Shown here piece after piece: positions 44,686 to 53,526 of a stretch of DNA of 64,000 bases. The translations under genes were made by a program, and so were the position numbers. The notes under the pieces are model-generated. The model had not been told where the DNA came from. It saw only the letters and a program-made list of their open reading frames with translations, and did no database searches. The DNA is from Planctomycetota bacterium (lineage in GTDB: Bacteria > Planctomycetota > UBA8742 > UBA2392). The stretch spans positions 186,001 to 250,000 of the forward strand of contig JADJRK010000001.1 of the NCBI GenBank assembly GCA_016712285.1. Reading direction: 5' to 3'. Within the stretch, counting starts at the first letter, position 1, and each line of letters opens with the position of its first letter.

Positions 44686-47600
44686 TCAATCGTCCTCCCC
44701 CGAGTCCGGCTGGACAAATTTGGGGGCCTGAGTGTCTTCCCACCAGCCGGAATAATCTACATGGCCTTCCGGCTCTCCAACGTAGGCGCCGAGCTCGCCT
44801 TTCTTGCGCCGGGGGATAGGAACGCGGCGTATTGTGCCGTCGGCATCGCGTTCTTCGCGATAGCGATAGCCTTCAAACTGTTCGTTCCACGCAATGCTGT
44901 TCCATGCAAGTAGCTGTTGAACGCTGCGATTTCGGCGGGCTTCCCATGCTTCAAGGGCCAGGCAGTCGCTGGATTTAAGCCCATCTAGTTCTGGCGATGA
45001 TCTATGCAGAAATGCGGGTGGTAGTCCGTCGAGGGTGAGCCACAGCACCGCGGGCGCCGGCAGCCGGCTCAGCACGACGTCAAGGCCGTAGACATCAATG
45101 CCGCACAGGCTGCACGAGATCAGCCGCGAGTCGCCATCGCAGAATGCAACTTGGGGCAACGATTCGACACTCCATATGTACAGGGACGTGTCAAAGCCTC
45201 CAGCTATCGTTATCGCAAAGACCCCGCCGAGGCCGAACGCTGAAGTACGGGTTGTCCGATTGTCCCTCAAGAACTGCCTGAGTTCCTTTCCTGTCTCTAC
45301 GTCCCACAAGCGCAGCGCATGGGCTTCGCCGGCCAGCGCGAAGCGCCCGTCGGGACTGAAAGCCACGCTTAAGACAGACCCACCGCCATCGAATACGCGT
45401 ACTTCCTTGCCCGTGGCGACTTCCCAAAGACGCATGGCGTTAGAAAGGGCAAAGCGCCCGTCCGGGCTGAAGGCCACACTGTTGACTCCCGCAGAGTGCC
45501 CTTCGAATCTCCTAACTTCTTTGGCTGTGGTGATGTCCCAAAGTCGGAGGGTCTCGTCGGCACTACCGGAAAGGGCGAAGCGCCCGTCCGGGCTGAAGGC
45601 CACACTGTTGACTCCCGCAGAGTGCCCTTCGAATCTCCTAACTTCTTTGGCTGTGGTGATGTCCCAAAGTCGGAGGGTCTCGTCGGCACTACCGGAAAGG
45701 GCGAAGCGCCCGTCGGGACTATACGCCACGCTGTTGACGAAGTCGGTATGACCTTCGAATCTGCGCACTTCTGTGGCCGTGGCGATGTCCCACAGTCGTA
45801 GCGTCTTGTCGTCACTACCGGAAAGGGCGAAACGCCCGTCCGAGCTAAACACTGCACTGCGGACGCTATAGGTGTGCCCCTTGAACTGCCGAACCTGCTT
45901 TCCCGTAGCAACGTCCCAAAGGCGTAAACTCTTGTCTTCAGCACCGGTAAGGGCAAATCGCCCGTCGGGCGCAAAGACTGCGCTGTATAATTGGTGATAG
46001 TAGGTGAAACGGCGTACTTCTTTGCCGGCGGCTACATCCCAACTACGCAGTGTCTTGTCGTCGCTACAGGAAAGGGCAAAGCGTCCGTCTTGGCTGAAGG
46101 CTATGCCGCGGATCGAATCACTGTGGCCTTCGAACCTTCGCACTTGCCTGCCCGTGGCGACGGCCCACAGGCACAGAGTACGGTCATGACTGCATGACAG
46201 CACGAACTGTCCGTCTGGACTGAAGGCACCGTCCATAACAAAGCTAGTGTGCCCCACAAACTTCTTCACTTCTGTGCCGGAGTTTACGTCCCAAAGGCGC
46301 AGAGTCTTGTCGTCGCTACAGGAAAGGGCAAAGCGTCCGTCGGGGCTAAAGGCTACCTTGCGGATCCAACCTCTGTGCCCCTCGAACTTTCTCACTTCCT
46401 CGCCCGTGGCCAAATCCCATAGGCGCACGGTTCGGTCAGTACTGCCCGAGAGGGCCTGGCGTCCGTCGGAGCTAACGGCGACGCTGGTCACCGGTTGGAC
46501 ATGCCCCTCGAACTTCCTTAACTCTTGACCCGTAGCCACATCCCACAGTCGCAGCGTTTTGTCCCAACTGCCCGACAATGCCAGTACGCCGTCGGGGCTG
46601 AAGGCCACGCCGTAAACGCTCTCCGAATGCCCTTCGAATTTTCTTACTTCCTTGCCCTCGTACACATCCCACATGCGCATGGTTTTGTCTAGGCTTCCGG
46701 AAAGGGCATAGGAACCGTCGGGGCTGACGGCAACGCTGGTGACCCAGTCGGTATGCCCCTCGAAGTCCCACGCCATCTTGCCAGTACTCACGCTCCAAGA
46801 GCGCAGGTTGTTGTCTTCACCGCCGGAAAAAACCATGCCCCCGTCAGGGCTGATGGCGACGCCAAACACCTTGTGAGGGTGTTTGAACTTCCGCGTCCAC
46901 TCGTCCATAGCGACGTCCCAAAGGCGCAGGGTACGGTCAGAGCTGACCGAGATGGCGAAGCGTCCGTCTGGACTAAAAGCAACATCGAAAACGGTGCTGC
47001 GATGGCCTTCAAGTTCGCGCAAGACTCTGCCGGTTGCCACATCCCAAAGACTCAGAGCGTCCCGGCTTCCAGATAGGGCAACGCGCCCGTCGGGGCTCAG
47101 CGCCGCGGTTGCAAGCAATTGATCATTCCCTGTGTGGAACCTCAGCACTTCCTCGCCCTTGTCAATGTCCCATAGGCTCAACATGTCGAGCGTCGCTACC
47201 AGCGCGAATCGTCCGTCCGAACTAAAGTCAGCGCTCTTTATCGCGTTCCCGGAGACCTCGACTTCCAGGAGCATGTTTCCTGTTGCAACTTCCCATTGAA
47301 AGAGTTTGTTTTTGCCGACAGCACGCGCAATGCGTGCGTCTGGGCTAAACCCAACGCGGCATACTGAAGTGGTGTGCCCTTCGAGCTCACGCGCCATCCT
47401 GCCAGAAGACACGTGCCACAGGCGCACTGTGTCCCCTCCTCCTGAAAGGGCGTAGCGCCCATCGGGGCTGAAGGCCACGCTGTCGAAACGCACCGTATCG
47501 AGTTTGCGTACTTCTGTGCCCGTGGCCACATCCCACAGGCGGAGGCCGTCGTCGCTTCCCGACAGGAAGAAGCGCCCGTCGGGGCTGAAGGCCAAGCTGT

Positions 47601-50600
47601 TCACCCCGTTGGCGTGCCCTTCGATTCTCCGCACTTCCTTTCCGGTGGCTACATCCCACAGGCGGAGGCCGTCGTCCCCTCCAGAAAGGGCAAACTGCCC
47701 GTCAGGACTCATGGCCCCCGCTGTAACCCGGCGGGAGTGACCATCAAATTGGCGGCGAATCTCCTTGCCCGCGACTAAATCCCAAAGCCGCAACTCCCCG
47801 CCAATGCTTCCCGACATGGCACAACGCCCGTCGGGGCTGAAGGCTACTGTGCGAATCCAATGACTGTGCCCCTCGAACTTGCTCACTTCCTCGCCTGTGG
47901 CCAAATCCCACAGGCGCACGGTTCGGTCGTAGCTGCCCGAAAGGGCAAGACTTCCGTCGGGGCTGATGGCTACGCTCACGACCCCGCTCATGTGTCCCTG
48001 GAAGCTCCGCACTTCGGCGAACCTGGCGACCTCGCAAAGACTGAGGCCGTCGTCGCCTCCAAACAGAACGAAGCGCCCGTCGGGGCTGAAGGCTACGCTC
48101 ACGAAATTGCGGGTGTGTCTTTGGGATCTCCCCACTTCAGTACCCGTGGCCAAGTCCCATAGGCGCAGGGTGTGGTCGTTGCTACCAGATAGTGCAAAGA
48201 GCCCGTCGGGGCTAAAGGCTACTGTGTGAATCGGTTTGCTGTGCCCCTCGAACTTCATTGCGTCCTTTCCCGTCGCCAACTCCCATAGGCGCAGGGTGTT
48301 GTCGTCGCTACCGGAAAGGGCAAAGCGCCCGTCGGGGCTGATCGCTACGCTAAGGACTGCGCCGGAGTGTCCCTGGAGTCTCCGCACTTCAGTACCCGTG
48401 GCCAAATCCCATAGACTGAGATTCTTGCTTTGGCCGAATAGGACAAAGCGCCCGTCGGGACTGAAGGTCGCGCTGAAGACCTGTTGGTTGACACCATGGA
48501 AATTCCGCAATTCAGTGCCCGTGGCCACATCCCAGACCTTGCCGGGGCACAGGTCGTGGCTTGGACCAACTATCTGTTTCCCATCAGGTGAGAGCGCGAA
48601 CTTTCCCTCAAAGCCAGGAAAAGCGACTGGCGTTGTCCAGATGGGCCCCCGACCGTCCCAGAGGCGCTGCTGAACGGTTTCGATTTCCACACTGCTTGGG
48701 TCGTTGCAATATGCTTCGGCTGAGTACGCAGCGGCGGCTTGAAGCCTGCCGTCGCGTCGCGCAGTTTCGGCCTTTTCCAAGTGAGCCCGCGCCAGGTTCT
48801 GTCTCGCGCGGAAGAGACTCTCGCTACTTTCCTGCTCTTTTTGTTTCGCTATAGCTCTCTGTTCTTCAGCTTCCTCAGTTCGCTGGTCCGCCTTGAGCCT
48901 TTGGGCGTCAGCTTCTCTTCTCGCGACCTGTTCTAGAAGCGCCTGATCGTCGGCTCGCTGCTTTTCTTCAAGTGTCCTCTGTTGCTCGGCATTAATCGCG
49001 TAGATGTACAAAGCCAAACCAAGCGATATCAACACGACAAACGTTGCCACCAAATTTGCAACTGTTCGGTGGCGGCGGTATGCGAGCTGGAGCCGACGCC
49101 AGGTGGCTGGGGGTTGGTAGTCGATCGGGCGATTGGCCTTTGCGCGGTCTATGTCCTCTTTCAATTGCTGCGCAGTCGGGCGTTGACCTGGTTCCGGCTC
49201 CAAGCCCCCCATCACCAGCACTTCCAGCTCATGACCGCAGCTTGGATCGTCGATGTGCACTTGCGGTGGGCGATGCTTGTTTTCGCGCTTGCGGAAAGAC
49301 GTTTCGTCCAGCCGACCCTCTGAGCTGCGAGCAGCATCTTCCGGCCAGTCGAACAACCGGCGCCGACCAAACAGTTCGTAGAAACTGGCACAAAGCGAAT
49401 ACACGTCGCTGGCGGGGCCGACTCGCTGTTCGGCACCCAGCGCGCTAAGCTGCTCCGGCGCCTTGTACGCCATCGTTCCCGGGTTCTGGTCTGCGGCGGT
49501 CAGGATTGTTCGCAAGGCGTGCTGCCGTCTGGCGACACCGAAATCGATCAGTTTCACGGTTCCGTCTATGCCTACCATCAGGTTCGACGGCTTGACGTCG
49601 CGATGGATTAGGCCGGTGGCATGGACGGCAGAAAGCGCGTTTGCGGCCTGGCGCATCCACTCAATCAGCGTGGCATGGTCAGGAAGCAGCGAAGCGTCGG
49701 GCACCACTACGGCAGCCAGCCCCAGCTCCTCCATCAGGGCCCTTTCTTCACTCTCGACTGCAGGTTCCAAGCCGCCTTTCAGCCGTCGATAGACGTGCTC
49801 CAGCGATTCGCCATCGATCCACTCCAACGCAATCCAGTGCTTGACCGGCTTACCTTTTTTGAAGAGCACTTCGTACCAACGCTCGCCGGTAACGTCCGAC
49901 TGCCGGGATTCCAGCCAGGTGTCCTCGCCGTACGCCAGCACCTGGGCGACATTCGGGTGATTGAACAACGAGAGGTACTCGGCATCCTTCTGGAAACGGG
50001 CTAAGTCCTCTGTTGCAACGCTGTCGCGCAAAAGTTTCAGCGCCACCTTGCGGCCGGTACTGAGCTGTCTTGCCACGTGCACCGTGGCGAACCCACCCAC
50101 GCCAACGGGGCGTCCCACCAGATAGTCATCAACTATTACGCCCTTGAACTCTTCTGGAGCTAGCTTGCGCAGCCAGCGCCCTATGTCGCGCTCATTCTGC
50201 AACGGCTTCGCGGCAAGCAACGCGATGGCCCGCAGGACAGCTGCACCACCTTCTGCGTCTTCCAGTGACGAAAGCATGGGCTCGTCGGGGACGTAATGAG
50301 CCGAACTGTCCGTGCCAAGCCCGTTGTAGGTGAACAGCCTGCCGTCGCGACTCACACACCAAGGCCCCGGAATACCGGCCTCCAGGAATTGACGCAGGCC
50401 AAACGCATCGCTTGAACGAATTTCCAGCAGCGGCTGCAACGCGGCGTCCGCGTCTTTCCACCACTTTGAACCGGCCGCTGGCAGTTGGTGTGCCACGAAA
50501 TTGCGCAGCCGAACGGGGACACCAACGAGGGCGCCGATTGTCGCGCTCTTTCCCGAGAACTTGCAGGCTTCAAGCAGCCCCGAGAGCCTGCGAAACACCT

Positions 50601-50961
50601 CCGGCTCAACCCTTCGATCGAGCACTTCAAACAACGACTCCAGCCGGGCGGACTGGGCAAGCGGCTTGGTGAGGTCGGCGTCAAGGTCCCGCAGCACTCG
50701 GATCCGGGTGTTGCGAATCGCATCCAGAAGGCCGCGCCAGTAACCCCAGGACGGCACCTGAAGCCCGCCGAGCACGTGAAAGAGTCCCTTCGCGACAGGT
50801 TCAGCAAGCAGCGGTTGCGATTTGACGGCTGCCTCAACCTCCGACAGGGCGAGCAAGGCCAGCCGGCGATGATCAGCCTCAAGCGCTGCCAGCACGGCTC
50901 GAACGCGAGTTTCTGCCGATTCGCCTTCTACTCGCCCGGTGTTGACATGCTCGAATGCCAT
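44686..50961 (-). CDS. Membrane Ser/Thr kinase with about 28 WD40 blades and a C-terminal tail motif
   Basis: This protein of about 2091 residues comprises an N-terminal helical domain (1-270) with RLRNFVAHQLP (RNxxxH, HEPN-like); a Ser/Thr kinase (about 275-610) with VGVGGFATVHVARQ, VALKLL, LIHRDVKPSNLM, LIDFGVA and YKAPEQL, all catalytic residues present; a transmembrane helix (about 630-652, VATFVVLISLGLALYIY); a charged coiled coil (to about 750); and 28 WD40 repeats (about 780-1940), most with SVAFSPDGRFALSGS and LRLWD, enough for four seven-bladed propellers. The tail carries GEPEG and WWEDTQAPKF, shared with the neighbouring SBBP protein. ATG with GAGGGGGG upstream. Probably a membrane signalling receptor; ligand unknown. 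Confidence 0.93.
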   Translation of the reverse strand: MAFEHVNTGRVEGESAETRVRAVLAALEADHRRLALLALSEVEAAVKSQPLLAEPVAKGLFHVLGGLQVPSWGYWRGLLDAIRNTRIRVLRDLDADLTKPLAQSARLESLFEVLDRRVEPEVFRRLSGLLEACKFSGKSATIGALVGVPVRLRNFVAHQLPAAGSKWWKDADAALQPLLEIRSSDAFGLRQFLEAGIPGPWCVSRDGRLFTYNGLGTDSSAHYVPDEPMLSSLEDAEGGAAVLRAIALLAAKPLQNERDIGRWLRKLAPEEFKGVIVDDYLVGRPVGVGGFATVHVARQLSTGRKVALKLLRDSVATEDLARFQKDAEYLSLFNHPNVAQVLAYGEDTWLESRQSDVTGERWYEVLFKKGKPVKHWIALEWIDGESLEHVYRRLKGGLEPAVESEERALMEELGLAAVVVPDASLLPDHATLIEWMRQAANALSAVHATGLIHRDVKPSNLMVGIDGTVKLIDFGVARRQHALRTILTAADQNPGTMAYKAPEQLSALGAEQRVGPASDVYSLCASFYELFGRRRLFDWPEDAARSSEGRLDETSFRKRENKHRPPQVHIDDPSCGHELEVLVMGGLEPEPGQRPTAQQLKEDIDRAKANRPIDYQPPATWRRLQLAYRRHRTVANLVATFVVLISLGLALYIYAINAEQQRTLEEKQRADDQALLEQVARREADAQRLKADQRTEEAEEQRAIAKQKEQESSESLFRARQNLARAHLEKAETARRDGRLQAAAAYSAEAYCNDPSSVEIETVQQRLWDGRGPIWTTPVAFPGFEGKFALSPDGKQIVGPSHDLCPGKVWDVATGTELRNFHGVNQQVFSATFSPDGRFVLFGQSKNLSLWDLATGTEVRRLQGHSGAVLSVAISPDGRFALSGSDDNTLRLWELATGKDAMKFEGHSKPIHTVAFSPDGLFALSGSNDHTLRLWDLATGTEVGRSQRHTRNFVSVAFSPDGRFVLFGGDDGLSLCEVARFAEVRSFQGHMSGVVSVAISPDGSLALSGSYDRTVRLWDLATGEEVSKFEGHSHWIRTVAFSPDGRCAMSGSIGGELRLWDLVAGKEIRRQFDGHSRRVTAGAMSPDGQFALSGGDDGLRLWDVATGKEVRRIEGHANGVNSLAFSPDGRFFLSGSDDGLRLWDVATGTEVRKLDTVRFDSVAFSPDGRYALSGGGDTVRLWHVSSGRMARELEGHTTSVCRVGFSPDARIARAVGKNKLFQWEVATGNMLLEVEVSGNAIKSADFSSDGRFALVATLDMLSLWDIDKGEEVLRFHTGNDQLLATAALSPDGRVALSGSRDALSLWDVATGRVLRELEGHRSTVFDVAFSPDGRFAISVSSDRTLRLWDVAMDEWTRKFKHPHKVFGVAISPDGGMVFSGGEDNNLRSWSVSTGKMAWDFEGHTDWVTSVAVSPDGSYALSGSLDKTMRMWDVYEGKEVRKFEGHSESVYGVAFSPDGVLALSGSWDKTLRLWDVATGQELRKFEGHVQPVTSVAVSSDGRQALSGSTDRTVRLWDLATGEEVRKFEGHRGWIRKVAFSPDGRFALSCSDDKTLRLWDVNSGTEVKKFVGHTSFVMDGAFSPDGQFVLSCSHDRTLCLWAVATGRQVRRFEGHSDSIRGIAFSQDGRFALSCSDDKTLRSWDVAAGKEVRRFTYYHQLYSAVFAPDGRFALTGAEDKSLRLWDVATGKQVRQFKGHTYSVRSAVFSSDGRFALSGSDDKTLRLWDIATATEVRRFEGHTDFVNSVAYSPDGRFALSGSADETLRLWDITTAKEVRRFEGHSAGVNSVAFSPDGRFALSGSADETLRLWDITTAKEVRRFEGHSAGVNSVAFSPDGRFALSNAMRLWEVATGKEVRVFDGGGSVLSVAFSPDGRFALAGEAHALRLWDVETGKELRQFLRDNRTTRTSAFGLGGVFAITIAGGFDTSLYIWSVESLPQVAFCDGDSRLISCSLCGIDVYGLDVVLSRLPAPAVLWLTLDGLPPAFLHRSSPELDGLKSSDCLALEAWEARRNRSVQQLLAWNSIAWNEQFEGYRYREERDADGTIRRVPIPRRKKGELGAYVGEPEGHVDYSGWWEDTQAPKFVQPDSGEDD
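45452..45713. repeat. 126-bp tandem duplication of one WD40 blade
   Basis: Two virtually perfect copies with a 126-bp period (42 codons, one blade) lie inside the kinase gene, encoding the identical blades HSAGVNSVAFSPDGRFALSG and so on. The other blades differ more, so this duplication is recent and the propeller region is expanding. Confidence 0.85.
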
Positions 50962-51018
50962 GACCCCCCTCAAAAAAGCCACGCGCGCTGAATCCGTGTA
51001 TAGCGAACCGAGGATCAG

Positions 51019-53508
51019 CTAGTCGTCGGTCTGTCCCCCATCTGCTCCAGCCGGGTTGAACTTGGGTGCCTGAGTTTCCTGCCACCAGCGGGCGCAGTCG
51101 ATAAGGCCTTCAGGTTCACCAAGATATCGACCGAACTCGTCCTTCGGCGTTGGAGAGTCGGTGCAAGTGATGTGCGACGGGCGGAGCCTCGACTTGAACC
51201 GTAGTACAACGATGACCATGGCCAGCAGCGCGGCCAGTGCCAGTCCACTCGGAGACTCGACGACCCCCGTCGAACAGCCATCGTTTTCGCCATTGTCGTC
51301 TCCGCCATCGCTGCCTCCCGAGGGCACGATGTCACCGCTTACCGCGAGCGTCAGCGGCCCTATACCGGTAGCGGCATGGCTGAGCTGGCCGTTATGCGGA
51401 CCGGGCGTACCGGGTAAGTAGCGTACGAACGCAGCGCCGCCAGTGGCTGGCAACACGATGGAGGGTAACCATGGGCCGCTGGCGTTGTCGGCGATTTCAA
51501 AATCTGCTGGAGCGGTCACTGAAATGCTGCCTATCACATTGCTGGCCGTGACGCTGTAGGACTGGACGCTCGATGGCACGCCAACTGCCGTAGTTTGAAA
51601 CACCAAGGACGTCCCCGGTACTTGGATATCCGGCACCACCGCCACGCCCGCGATGCCAAACGTGAATGGCGATGCATCCCATTGGATCGCATCGTGCCCC
51701 AGCTCCACCTGCGCAGCCTTCGCGCCCAAGCTGAACGGATCGAACGTAACGGCGAAGCTCGTTGAACTCCCGGCGGCCAAAGTCGTGGTGAAGCCAGTCG
51801 TGTCCAAAGAGAAGTGTGCGGCGTCGGCGCCGGACAACACCGGTGTGGACAGCGTCATTGTGGCACTGCCCACGTTCTTCACATGAACCACGAGGGCTGC
51901 GGTAGGCCCGGCCACCGTGTTCCAAGTTCCGAAGTCCCTGCCGTTTGCCGCCGCTGCGCCCCCAGCGATCTGCACTCCAGTGGCAGGATCCGTCTCCCGT
52001 AACTCAACGCGTGGAAAGTCCTGGATCAACCTGACCAAGTAAATATCCACCGGAGCCCCAGAACCGCCGGGGCCGGCGCTCGTGAGATTGTGCACGCCGG
52101 CAGTCGGATCGAAGTCGCCTGTGCCGCGCATGGAGCCGCAGACCACAACGTTGAAATCCGTGTCCAGTGCGACTCCTGTGGCGCTGTCGCTGTCGGAGGG
52201 ATTGCCGTAGCAGCCCGCCCACAAGAAGTCCCCGTTAGGGTCCAAGATCAAGGAGAACGACTGCGAGTCTGTGTTGCCCGGCAACGTGTGCGTTCCCGGG
52301 CCTGGGTCGAAGTCCGTGTTCCCCTGATACTGCCCAACCAAATACAGATTGCCTGTCGGGTCGCCCACCATGTCGTTGACGAACTCGGGGCTAGTCACGC
52401 TGGACGCGCCAATGGTGCGAAGCCACGAAACGTTGTGGGAAGCGTCCCACTCTGCAATGAAGATGTCCCAACTCCCGACAGCCGTGTTAAGGTTGCTCGC
52501 AGCCGTCGGGTCGAGATCGACTGGCCCGTTCGAGAAGCTACCCGCCACCTTCATACCCCCGCCGCTCTGGGGTATCAGGCAGGAAACGCTGACTGCTCCG
52601 GTGGACGTTCCGCCGAGCGTTTGGACCCAGTCGAAGCCTCCCGCTGGGGTCAACCGTAACAGGAATCCGTCTTGCACCAGCGCTGTCAGGGAGTGCGTAC
52701 CTGTTCCAGGGTCGAAGTCTACGGTCTGCTGGAAATCGCCGCACAGGTACACTGCCCCCTGCGTATCGACCTTCAGGTCCGCCACGCCTTTGACCCAGGC
52801 GCCGACAATGCCTGCCGCCCACACCAAGTCCCCGTTTACATCCAGCTTGGAAACGTAAATGTCCTTCCAGCCACTCGTGGCCGCTGCTGGCAAGGTGAGT
52901 GTGCCAGGCCCGGGATCGAAGTCGTTGGGAATACCAACGTAGTTGTAATAGAGCCCGGTAGAATAGACGTTTCCTGCGGAGTCCGTGGCGATGCACCGGC
53001 CTTCATCGTTGGAGGCTCCGCCGAAACTGCGGGCCCAAAGGTAACTGCCGCCAGAATCCAGCTTGAGCACAAAGGGATCCGGGGCACCTCCTCCGCCGGG
53101 AAACGTCACCGTCAGCGTTGCGACCCCCGCGCCGGGATCGAAGTCAATGCTGTGCCAGAACTGCCCTGTGACCAGCACATTGCCCGATGTATCGACGCAG
53201 ATGTCAAATCCTCGATCGTCGCCCGCACTGCCAAACGCGTGCACCCACAAGAGAGCACCCGCAGCGTCATACTTCGCGACAAAGATATCCTGGAGGCCAA
53301 CACTTGTGCGGCCGACGACGCCCGGACCCGGATCAAAATCCATAGTATCTTCGAAGTACCCGGTCACGTAGATATCATCATTCTGGTCGATCGCTACGCG
53401 ATGTGCTGCCTCGTTGCCCATGTCTCCCACGTTAAACGCCCAATCGAAGGACTGGGCATCCAAGTACCCACTCAGGACTAAGACTGCTAAGCAGATCGTG
53501 TGTCGCAT
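51019..53508 (-). CDS. SBBP-repeat surface protein with C-terminal membrane anchor and shared tail
   Basis: This 829-residue protein has a signal peptide (MRHTICLAVLVLSGYLDAQ), then about nine SBBP-type repeats (VDTSGNVLVTGQF, DFDPGPGT and similar) in a beta-propeller style, then ASH/choice-of-anchor-D-like beta domains (about 500-690). Near the end a Ser/Gly/Asp-rich linker and DGCSTG precede a hydrophobic helix (SGLALAALLAMVIVVL) and FKSR, resembling MYXO-CTERM/Synerg-CTERM sorting tails. Unusually, another 45 residues follow, with YLGEPEGLID and WWQETQAPKF, the same tail as the WD40 kinase. By topology this tail would be cytoplasmic. It lies 18 bp after the upstream kinase and 57 bp before the next; GGGAG precedes the ATG. 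Confidence 0.88.
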   Translation of the reverse strand: MRHTICLAVLVLSGYLDAQSFDWAFNVGDMGNEAAHRVAIDQNDDIYVTGYFEDTMDFDPGPGVVGRTSVGLQDIFVAKYDAAGALLWVHAFGSAGDDRGFDICVDTSGNVLVTGQFWHSIDFDPGAGVATLTVTFPGGGGAPDPFVLKLDSGGSYLWARSFGGASNDEGRCIATDSAGNVYSTGLYYNYVGIPNDFDPGPGTLTLPAAATSGWKDIYVSKLDVNGDLVWAAGIVGAWVKGVADLKVDTQGAVYLCGDFQQTVDFDPGTGTHSLTALVQDGFLLRLTPAGGFDWVQTLGGTSTGAVSVSCLIPQSGGGMKVAGSFSNGPVDLDPTAASNLNTAVGSWDIFIAEWDASHNVSWLRTIGASSVTSPEFVNDMVGDPTGNLYLVGQYQGNTDFDPGPGTHTLPGNTDSQSFSLILDPNGDFLWAGCYGNPSDSDSATGVALDTDFNVVVCGSMRGTGDFDPTAGVHNLTSAGPGGSGAPVDIYLVRLIQDFPRVELRETDPATGVQIAGGAAAANGRDFGTWNTVAGPTAALVVHVKNVGSATMTLSTPVLSGADAAHFSLDTTGFTTTLAAGSSTSFAVTFDPFSLGAKAAQVELGHDAIQWDASPFTFGIAGVAVVPDIQVPGTSLVFQTTAVGVPSSVQSYSVTASNVIGSISVTAPADFEIADNASGPWLPSIVLPATGGAAFVRYLPGTPGPHNGQLSHAATGIGPLTLAVSGDIVPSGGSDGGDDNGENDGCSTGVVESPSGLALAALLAMVIVVLRFKSRLRPSHITCTDSPTPKDEFGRYLGEPEGLIDCARWWQETQAPKFNPAGADGGQTDD

Positions 53509-53526
53509 CGCAAGTCTCCCAATCGG

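Noticed and set aside
44990..48640. Regularly spaced repeats as a CRISPR array
   Set aside because: The repeats are 120-126 bp, in frame, and encode WD40 blades.
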